Assembly (NCBI GenBank): GCA_011390085.1
Contig: JAABTB010000046.1
Span: 1-10,917, forward strand
DNA from: Desulfobacula sp.
Lineage (GTDB): Bacteria > Desulfobacterota > Desulfobacteria > Desulfobacterales > Desulfobacteraceae
Length of the DNA: 10,917 bases
Direction of reading: 5' to 3'
In this document: in pieces, positions 1-5,652 of the stretch
Layout of the letters: each line of letters opens with the position of its first letter
How positions within the stretch are numbered: position 1 is the stretch's first letter
Program-made: the position numbers and the translations under genes
The notes under the pieces: model-generated
What the model was told of the DNA's origin: nothing
Database searches by the model: none
The model's input: only the letters and a program-made list of their open reading frames with translations

Positions 1-1
1 C

Positions 2-1891
2 GGTCTCATGGAATTTATTCCGGGTCCGGATTTTCCCACCTATGGCCATATCTATGGAACCAAGGGAATCCATGAGGCATACAGCACCGGCCGGGGTATT
101 ATTACCCTCCGGGCCAAGGTGGAAGTGGAGGAAAATAAAAAAACCGACCAGGAAAGCATTGTGGTGACGGAATTGCCTTACCAGGTCAACAAGGCAAAAG
201 TGGTTGAAAAAATCGCCGAACTCATGCGGGACAAGGTCATTACCGGGGCCTCCTTTGTCAGGGATGAATCCGACAGGGACGGGATGCGAATGGTGGTCGG
301 GCTGAAAAAGGATCAGATGGCCGAGGTGGTGATCAACCAGCTCTATAAGCATACCAATCTTCAGACCAGTTTCGGCATCATTTTCCTGGCCGTGGTCAAT
401 AACCGGCCCCAACTGCTGACCTTAAAAGAGATCCTGAATCATTTTATCAGCCACCGCAGAACCGTCATTGTCCGGCGGACCCGGTTTGACCTGAAAAGAG
501 CTGAGGAAAAGGCTCATATCCTGGAAGGATTAAAAATCGCCCTGGACCACCTGGATGAGGTGGTGGCCCTGGTACGGGCGGCCCGTTCCCCGGAAGAAGC
601 CAAAAACGGCCTCATGTCCACTTTCGATTTGACGGCCTTCCAGGCCCAGGCCATACTGGATATGCGGCTTCAGCGGCTGACCGGACTTGAAAGGGAAAAA
701 ATCATCAGTGAATACGAGGCTCTGTTAAAGGATATCGAATGGTTTAAAAAGATCCTTTCCAGTGATGAGGTGGTCCGGGGCCTGATCAAGGATGAACTCA
801 AGGAACTGGATGAGGAATTCGGAGATACAAGGCGCACCGAGATTGTTGAAAGCTCTGCCGAAATCAGTATCGAAGATTTGATTACCGAAGAAGACATGGT
901 GGTGACGGTGAGCCGAAGCGGATATATCAAACGGAATCCGGTTACCCTCTATGTCAGCCAGCACCGGGGCGGCAAAGGTAAAACCGCCATGGGAACCAAA
1001 ACCGATGATTTTGTGGAACACCTGTTTGTTGCCTCCACCCATGCCACCTTCCTGTTCATCACCAATTTCGGCAAGGTCTACCAGTCCAAGGTCTATGAAT
1101 TGCCCATGGCCGGCCGTTCAAGCCTTGGAAAGGCCATTGTAAATCTGTTGAATTTTGATGAAGGGGAAAAACTGGCCACGGTCCTGACCGTCGATAAATT
1201 TGTGGAAAATAAATATGTGGTCATGGCCACAAAATTGGGAAGGGTCAAGAAAACAGATCTGATGGATTATTCCCGGCCCAGATCCGGCGGGCTCATCGGG
1301 GTGAAACTGGCCGAGGGGGATGAATTGATTGCTGCCCGCATCACGGACGGAAACATGGATGTTTTCCTAGGATCCGATGGCGGTAAGGTCATCCGGTTCC
1401 ATGAGGAGGATGTCCGTGACACGGCCCGAAGTTCCATGGGAGTCCGGGGAATGAGGATCGATGCAGGGGCAAAGGTGGTGGGGATGGAAGTGCTGGGATC
1501 GCAAAACACCCTTCTGACCGTTACTGAAAACGGATTTGGAAAAAGATCTCTCACGGATGAATACAGATCCCAGACCCGGGGCGGAAAAGGGGTCTTTTCC
1601 ATTAAAACCTCCAAACGCAACGGCAAAATGGTGTCCCTGCTCCTGGTGGATGACAATGATGAACTCATGATGGTGACGGACAAGGGAAAACTGATCCGCA
1701 CCGCCATCCAGGGGATTAATGTCATCAGCAGAAATACCCAGGGTGTCAGACTCATTCATCTGTCTGCCGGAGAGACCCTCATCGGCATTGCAAGGCTTCC
1801 TGAAGAGGAAGAGGGTGAAGACATCCTTGATCCGGAAGCTTTCCCGGAAAACGAGGAGGATATTGATACGGAAGACGACATCGAGTCATAA
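2..1891 (+). CDS. gyrA: DNA gyrase subunit A, C-terminal part (5' end cut by window edge)
   Basis: GyrA is the breakage-reunion and DNA-wrapping subunit of DNA gyrase, the A2B2 type II topoisomerase that introduces negative supercoils using ATP. The frame is open to the left edge and reads GLMEFIPGPDFPT, which lies inside the GyrA core, so about 200 N-terminal residues, including the catalytic tyrosine, are outside the window. Visible are PYQVNKAK, the coiled-coil arm, the QAQAILDMRLQRLTGLE segment, then the six-bladed beta-pinwheel C-terminal domain. The GyrA box QHRGGKG at 959-979 marks this as gyrase rather than topoisomerase IV ParC. The roughly 30-residue insertion of enterobacterial GyrA before QAQAILD is absent, as in most bacteria. 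The protein ends in an acidic tail rich in Glu and Asp. The stop is TAA at 1889-1891, and radC begins inside the last codons. Confidence 0.97.
   Translation, partial: GLMEFIPGPDFPTYGHIYGTKGIHEAYSTGRGIITLRAKVEVEENKKTDQESIVVTELPYQVNKAKVVEKIAELMRDKVITGASFVRDESDRDGMRMVVGLKKDQMAEVVINQLYKHTNLQTSFGIIFLAVVNNRPQLLTLKEILNHFISHRRTVIVRRTRFDLKRAEEKAHILEGLKIALDHLDEVVALVRAARSPEEAKNGLMSTFDLTAFQAQAILDMRLQRLTGLEREKIISEYEALLKDIEWFKKILSSDEVVRGLIKDELKELDEEFGDTRRTEIVESSAEISIEDLITEEDMVVTVSRSGYIKRNPVTLYVSQHRGGKGKTAMGTKTDDFVEHLFVASTHATFLFITNFGKVYQSKVYELPMAGRSSLGKAIVNLLNFDEGEKLATVLTVDKFVENKYVVMATKLGRVKKTDLMDYSRPRSGGLIGVKLAEGDELIAARITDGNMDVFLGSDGGKVIRFHEEDVRDTARSSMGVRGMRIDAGAKVVGMEVLGSQNTLLTVTENGFGKRSLTDEYRSQTRGGKGVFSIKTSKRNGKMVSLLLVDDNDELMMVTDKGKLIRTAIQGINVISRNTQGVRLIHLSAGETLIGIARLPEEEEGEDILDPEAFPENEEDIDTEDDIES
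1853..1859 (+). promoter_or_regulatory. Shine-Dalgarno repeat for radC inside the gyrA tail
   Basis: GAGGAGG lies within the codons for the gyrA acidic tail. GAGG at 1853-1856 is 6 nt before the TTG at 1863; the overlapping AGGAGG is only 3 nt before it. This is the only strong ribosome-binding sequence near the conserved RadC N-terminus, and it favours TTG 1863 over the ATG at 1719, deep inside gyrA. Confidence 0.55.
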
Positions 1892-2588
1892 GGGAGAAGG
1901 TCATAGAAAAAGGCTTCGGGACCGGTTCTTGAAAAGCGGACTCCAGGGGTTTTCAGATTATGAAGTCATAGAACTCCTGCTTTCCCTGAATACCCCTCGA
2001 AAGGACTGCAAGGAAAGTGCAAAGCTGCTTTTAGACCGGTTTAAAACCTTTCCCGCGGTTCTGGAGGCAAGCCATGGGTCTCTCTGCGACATTGCAGGGG
2101 TGGGACCGGCCAACAGCCTCGGCATTAAGCTCATCAAAGAAGCGGCCGACCGGTATCTGGAGACAAAGATCATCTCACGGGATGTGGTTCAAAACCAGAG
2201 AGATCTTCTGGAATATTTGAATCAGACCATGGGCCATAAAACAAAGGAAGTCTTTGCCGGGATTTTTCTGGATGCCAAAAACCGGGTCCTGATGTCTGAA
2301 ATTCTTTTTACCGGGACCCTGACCACCAGTTCCGTATATCCGAGGGAAGTCATCATCAGCGCGTTGCAGCACAATGCGGCTGCAATGATTGTGGCCCATA
2401 ATCATCCTTCCGGGGATGCAACGCCCTCAAAAAGTGATATGGAAATCACAAAAAAATTGTTTTTCGCCTTAAAATATGTTGGAATCATTTTACACGAACA
2501 TATGATCATCAGCAGCGGCGGTTTTTTCAGTTTTGCCGCCCAAGGGTTGATTTCACAATTTAACACGGAATTTGAAGAGAGCAGATGA
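1863..2588 (+). CDS. radC: RadC family protein (JAB/MPN, JAMM metalloprotease-like fold)
   Basis: RadC proteins carry a helix-hairpin-helix region followed by an MPN/JAB domain. The historical link to DNA repair is disputed and the biochemical role is not settled. From TTG 1863 the protein is 241 residues, close to the usual 220-230. It has GHRKRLRDRF at 13-22, an HhH-like IAGVGPANSLGIKLI at 77-91, and a complete JAMM zinc site: Glu162 in YPRE, then His179-x-His181-x7-Ser189-x2-Asp192 around HNHPSG (bases 2397-2438). All metal ligands are present, so it looks intact. The frame stays open upstream to an ATG at 1719, but that would add 48 residues read from within gyrA that do not resemble RadC. 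The start is therefore a judgement; TTG 1863 overlaps gyrA by 29 nt. The stop overlaps the next gene in an ATGA, indicating coupled translation. Confidence 0.93.
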   Translation: MIRKTTSSHKGEGHRKRLRDRFLKSGLQGFSDYEVIELLLSLNTPRKDCKESAKLLLDRFKTFPAVLEASHGSLCDIAGVGPANSLGIKLIKEAADRYLETKIISRDVVQNQRDLLEYLNQTMGHKTKEVFAGIFLDAKNRVLMSEILFTGTLTTSSVYPREVIISALQHNAAAMIVAHNHPSGDATPSKSDMEITKKLFFALKYVGIILHEHMIISSGGFFSFAAQGLISQFNTEFEESR

Positions 2589-2875
2589 ACAGCGAAGACG
2601 AAATCAAAGACTGCTTCGGCAACCTTGAAAAAGTATTTCCCATGACGGACCAGGGGCTCCGGCAGACTCCGGACGATTGTTTTTATTATTGCCCGGTCAA
2701 GACCAAATGCTTGCAAAAGGCCATGGCCACAAAAGACGGGCTCCAGGTGGAAGAAGAACTCATTGAAAGAGGCGTCAGCTCCGGTGTGATGAATTTTTTT
2801 GAACGCTGGTCCCGGAAAAAACAGGTGCATCGAAAATCAAAAGATTTTTTTGGAGAAACCCATGAAATCCGTTAA
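2585..2875 (+). CDS. Small conserved-looking hypothetical protein with a C-x3-C-x5-C motif
   Basis: I do not recognise a named family. The 96-residue protein is soluble and charged, with no signal peptide or membrane segment. It has Cys10 and a cluster Cys32-x3-Cys36-Pro-x4-Cys42 (DDCFYYCPVKTKCLQKAM, bases 2678-2710). This could bind a metal or an iron-sulfur cluster, but that is inference from spacing alone. The C-terminus is basic (WSRKKQVHRKSK). It begins in an ATGA overlap with the radC stop and runs 14 nt into pgk, where the pgk Shine-Dalgarno lies within its last codons. The overlaps on both sides and the absence of a competing frame support a real gene. Translation is likely coupled to radC because the upstream ribosome site is weak (GAGAG). 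Confidence 0.75.
   Translation: MNSEDEIKDCFGNLEKVFPMTDQGLRQTPDDCFYYCPVKTKCLQKAMATKDGLQVEEELIERGVSSGVMNFFERWSRKKQVHRKSKDFFGETHEIR
2852..2855 (+). promoter_or_regulatory. Shine-Dalgarno site setting the pgk start
   Basis: GGAG, 6 nt before ATG 2862, lies within the end of the 96-residue gene. It supports ATG 2862 over the in-frame ATG at 2799, which would add 21 residues with no PGK similarity in front of the conserved N-terminus. Confidence 0.75.
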
Positions 2876-4037
2876 AGATATCCGTGTCACATCAAAAAGA
2901 GTGTTTGTCCGGGTGGATTATAATGTGCCCCTGGATGACCGGTTGAATATCACCGATGATAACCGGATCCAAGAGACTCTCGGCCTGATCCGATACCTGA
3001 TGGAAAATAAGGCAAAAATCATTCTGGCCTCCCACCTGGGAAGACCCAAGGGCAAACGGGATATGACGTACAGCCTCGCTCCGGTGGCCAAACGGTTGTC
3101 GGAACTCCTGAAAAAAGAAATCCTGTTTGCAGCGGATTGCATTGGTGATGCGGTTAGGGAACAGGTCAGCCGTTTGAAGGAAGGCGAGATCCTGCTCCTT
3201 GAGAATCTCAGATTTCACCCGGAAGAAGAGAAGAATGCCGATGAATTTGCAAAGGCTCTGGCCGGGCTTTGTGATGTTTATATCAACGAAGCCTTTGCCG
3301 TTTCCCACCGGGATCAGGCTTCGGTGACCGGGATTCCGAAATTTGCAGGAGAATCCGGAGCAGGCTTTCTGCTTGAAAAGGAAATAAAGTCCTATTACGA
3401 TTCCGTTGAAAATCCGAAAAGACCCCTTGTGGCAGTCATCGGCGGAGCAAAGGTATCTTCCAAACTGGCTGCCCTGGAAAACATGCTGAGCTTTGTTGAC
3501 ACGCTTATCATCGGCGGCGCCATGGCCAATACCTTCCTGAAAAGCCAGAGGATTGACACCCAGGGTTCCATGATTGAAGAGGACCTTTTGGAAAAAGCTT
3601 TCCGAATTATTCAAAAAGCGGCGGAAAAAGGGGTGGATTTTCTTTTGCCCGATGATCTGGTCTGTGCGGAAAAATTTGATAAGGATGCAAGATCCAAGAC
3701 GGTTTCCATCCATGAGATTCCGGACGGCTGGATGGCCCTGGATATCGGGCCGAAAACCGCTGTACGATATGCAGAAGCCATTGAAGGCGCCGGCACCATT
3801 GTTTGGAACGGTCCCATGGGGGTTTTTGAAATGGACCCGTTTATGGCTGGAACAAAGGCCGTTGCCGAGGCCATTGCCGCCTCAAAAGCGTTTTCCGTAG
3901 TCGGCGGCGGGGATACCGGGCTTGCAGCTAAAAAATGCCGTATCGAGGATAAGGTCAGTTATATTTCAACCGGGGGTGGAGCCTTTCTACACATGATGGA
4001 AGGAAAAATTTTGCCCGGGGTTGCCGCCTTGAATTAA
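2862..4037 (+). CDS. pgk: Phosphoglycerate kinase
   Basis: Cytosolic glycolytic and gluconeogenic enzyme: 1,3-bisphosphoglycerate + ADP <=> 3-phosphoglycerate + ATP. It is 391 residues, a normal bacterial length. The N-terminal substrate domain has RVDYNVPLDD at 17-26, SHLGRP at 57-62, LLLENLRFHPEEEKN at 111-125 and NEAFAVSHR at 142-150, a variant of the more usual DAFGTAHR with the basic-patch His and Arg kept. The C-terminal nucleotide domain has GGAKVSSKL at 194-202, LLPDD at 261-265, DIGPKT at 294-299, WNGPMGVFE at 315-323, GGGDT at 348-352 and STGGGAFL at 369-376. All core motifs are present, so it should be active. It sits in the gyrA-radC run, not with gap or tpi in this window. The stop is followed after 20 nt by the next gene. 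Confidence 0.98.
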   Translation: MKSVKDIRVTSKRVFVRVDYNVPLDDRLNITDDNRIQETLGLIRYLMENKAKIILASHLGRPKGKRDMTYSLAPVAKRLSELLKKEILFAADCIGDAVREQVSRLKEGEILLLENLRFHPEEEKNADEFAKALAGLCDVYINEAFAVSHRDQASVTGIPKFAGESGAGFLLEKEIKSYYDSVENPKRPLVAVIGGAKVSSKLAALENMLSFVDTLIIGGAMANTFLKSQRIDTQGSMIEEDLLEKAFRIIQKAAEKGVDFLLPDDLVCAEKFDKDARSKTVSIHEIPDGWMALDIGPKTAVRYAEAIEGAGTIVWNGPMGVFEMDPFMAGTKAVAEAIAASKAFSVVGGGDTGLAAKKCRIEDKVSYISTGGGAFLHMMEGKILPGVAALN

Positions 4038-4045
4038 ACCATACA

Positions 4046-4051
4046 AAGGGG
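4046..4051 (+). promoter_or_regulatory. Shine-Dalgarno site for a TTG start
   Basis: AAGGGG ends 6 nt before TTG 4058 in the 20-nt gap after pgk. No in-frame ATG occurs until about residue 153, so this site is the main support for the TTG start of the 352-residue gene. Confidence 0.7.
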
Positions 4052-4057
4052 AAAAAA

Positions 4058-5116
4058 TTGATATCCTGCAAAAACAGGGATTGTCTGAGCCGGGAGGAAA
4101 AGCTTCGAAGGTCCTATTATGAAGTGCTTCGTGATGAGCTGGACCAGTTTGCCCTGGAATATTCCCTGGTGGAATCCTATAATAATTTTCTAAGGATAAA
4201 AACACCCTATCCCTTTGTGGAACTCAGAGAACTCAAACCCAGGGCAAGGATTCCAACCGTTGAATCCGATGCCCAGAACTCATTTCTCATTATTTTTACC
4301 GAAGATTTTATCGAGAAAAAACATAAAAAATATATCCGCTATTTTGACGCCAATAAAACAACAAAGAATAATTTATTAAGGCATAAATCTTTCCCGGATG
4401 TGGAAAATTTTAACCGGGATCTGAAATTTTTTGAGGCCCGTAATTTTTTTTCATTGTTAAAATCCCTGCTTCCCATCGACTATGCCCTGCTGATTCAGAA
4501 AAGGCATAATACCATGGCAAGGTATGCCCTGACCCATTTCCATGTCAGGATAGACTGGCCCATTGCCGAAGCGGCCGAAGATCTGGCAAGAGATTTACGA
4601 TATATTTCAAAGGATCTCTATGAAAAAGGGGATGAATATGCCGAGGATTTCCAGAAGAAATTTTTTGAATATTACGGGATTCCCGTCCTGGCCGGGGGAA
4701 GAAGAACGGCTGCCGGTGTGGCGGCCCGCTATTTCAGCAGTTTTCCCGGAATTGCAACGATCTATGTGTCTTCCAGTGAATCCAGGGCTCTTTTAAAGAT
4801 TGATGAAAGGGGCATATCGAAATCCGTTCTGGTCAAACTCGAGGAGACCGACATTAAAAAGATAGTGGATATTGCCGGGATTACCATGAACAGTTTTTCA
4901 AAAAATTATGTCGTTGCCCGGCAAAGAAAAAATTATATCTGTATTTTCCATGTCAAATATGACCATACCCTCCATGCCCTGCCGTCGGAAGGGGGCAGGC
5001 TCAGGGAATTAAAACCGGATACCAACTGGCTGACGGTATCGGAGGAGCAGATCCTGCCGAAACCCTCCGTCATCAGCCATCCCCCCATCCCATACAAGAT
5101 GGTGTATTCATCCTAG
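4058..5116 (+). CDS. Hypothetical protein, 352 residues, unknown function
   Basis: I do not recognise this protein. It starts with TTG behind a well-placed AAGGGG and ends in TAG at 5114-5116. It has no signal peptide or long hydrophobic segment, so it is probably cytosolic. It is rich in charged and aromatic residues. Features seen: two cysteines near the start (Cys4, Cys9 in CKNRDC), a predicted helical N-terminal third, a KKHKKYIRYF basic patch at 88-96, and a Gly/Ala-rich AGGRRTAAGVAARY at 212-225. The second half alternates like beta strands (ATIYVSSSESRALLKIDERG, then KNYVVARQRKNYICIFHVKY). The motif RELKP occurs twice, at 57-61 and 316-320. No catalytic motif is obvious. Its place 20 nt after pgk suggests co-transcription but not function. 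Its 3' end overlaps the convergent acetyltransferase gene by 9 bp. Confidence 0.85.
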   Translation: MISCKNRDCLSREEKLRRSYYEVLRDELDQFALEYSLVESYNNFLRIKTPYPFVELRELKPRARIPTVESDAQNSFLIIFTEDFIEKKHKKYIRYFDANKTTKNNLLRHKSFPDVENFNRDLKFFEARNFFSLLKSLLPIDYALLIQKRHNTMARYALTHFHVRIDWPIAEAAEDLARDLRYISKDLYEKGDEYAEDFQKKFFEYYGIPVLAGGRRTAAGVAARYFSSFPGIATIYVSSSESRALLKIDERGISKSVLVKLEETDIKKIVDIAGITMNSFSKNYVVARQRKNYICIFHVKYDHTLHALPSEGGRLRELKPDTNWLTVSEEQILPKPSVISHPPIPYKMVYSS

Positions 5117-5566
5117 TTTTTTAAGCATGGCAATTTCATTGCAGTTGGGGAAACTGACACAACCGATGCAGTCTGACCAGACCTTGATGGGAAGCTGATT
5201 TTTATCAATAACCGAAAATCCAAAGGGTTCAAAAAAGGTCGGCCGGTAGGTCAGGGTGAATAAATCCGTTATCTTGAAATAAAACGCTTCCTCTATGGTT
5301 CTTTCCGTCAACGTTTTACCGATGCCCTGGCCTGTGAATTCCGGATCAACGGCCAGGGATCGTATTTCAGCAAGGTTTTCCCAGCAGAACTGCAAGGCGC
5401 AACATCCCACCACCTTTTTCTTTTGTGGATCCTCATATACCCAGAAATCCCTTAAATGGTCGTAAAGCTTGCTCAGAGGCCGGGCCAGGAGTTCCCCCTT
5501 TATATTATAGAACTGCAACAGGGCGTGGATGGATTTTACATCATCAAGTACGGCTTTTCGTATCAT
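5108..5566 (-). CDS. GNAT N-acetyltransferase, short ArgA-type (probable amino-acid N-acetyltransferase / N-acetylglutamate synthase)
   Basis: Single-domain GNAT enzyme of 152 residues. The acetyl-CoA binding motif A is AEIRSLAVDPEFTGQGIGKTL at 66-86, with the TGQGIG pyrophosphate loop. FTLTYRPTFFEPFGF at 103-117 and the ending WSDCIGCVSFPNCNEIAML at 130-148 resemble the short N-acetylglutamate synthases of deltaproteobacteria and thermophiles, which make N-acetylglutamate as the first step of arginine synthesis. The substrate assignment is from remembered family resemblance; related GNATs with other substrates are possible. Cys133-x2-Cys136-x5-Cys142 and a CysCys at 55-56 are notable. The ATG at 5566 has AAGGA 6 nt upstream. 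It lies 58 nt after the HEAT-receiver gene and may be read through from the che operon or have its own promoter, though I see no clear one. No arginine gene is adjacent. Confidence 0.88.
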   Translation of the reverse strand: MIRKAVLDDVKSIHALLQFYNIKGELLARPLSKLYDHLRDFWVYEDPQKKKVVGCCALQFCWENLAEIRSLAVDPEFTGQGIGKTLTERTIEEAFYFKITDLFTLTYRPTFFEPFGFSVIDKNQLPIKVWSDCIGCVSFPNCNEIAMLKKLG

Positions 5567-5619
5567 GGATTGTCCTTTTTATCATCTGTAATGTCAGGAT
5601 TTTCAGGCTTTTGGGGGTT

Positions 5620-5652
5620 GGCCGTCAAATGCTGATAAAACTACTGACGGCC
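5620..5652. repeat. Perfect 8-bp inverted repeat across the stop codon of the HEAT-receiver gene
   Basis: GGCCGTCA at 5620-5627 and TGACGGCC at 5645-5652 are exact reverse complements with a 17-nt loop. In the - strand mRNA the stem would include the stop codon (5625-5627). No U-run follows on either strand, so it is not a standard intrinsic terminator. It could be an mRNA-stabilising or processing hairpin between the HEAT-receiver gene and the acetyltransferase, or chance. Confidence 0.45.

Noticed and set aside
1267..1759. Two open frames on the - strand over gyrA
   Set aside because: Shadows of the gyrA pinwheel coding region with low-complexity, non-protein-like composition.
1719..1862. 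N-terminal extension of radC starting at ATG 1719
   Set aside because: It lies within gyrA coding sequence, has no RadC-like content and would overlap gyrA by 173 nt; the protein already has normal family length from 1863.
2799..2861. N-terminal extension of pgk starting at ATG 2799
   Set aside because: PGK similarity begins at ATG 2862, which has its own GGAG; the extension lies inside the 96-residue gene.
2892..3713. Long open frame on the - strand (273 codons) across pgk
   Set aside because: Shadow of pgk in the opposite strand; pgk motifs are complete and the shadow protein shows no recognisable domain.
5085..5122. Possible terminator: weak 4-5 bp stems (CCATC/GATGG, GATG/CATC) before a T6 run at 5117-5122
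   Set aside because: The stems are short, mutually exclusive and AT-poor only in part; the first is 14 nt from the T-run. Not enough to call a terminator.
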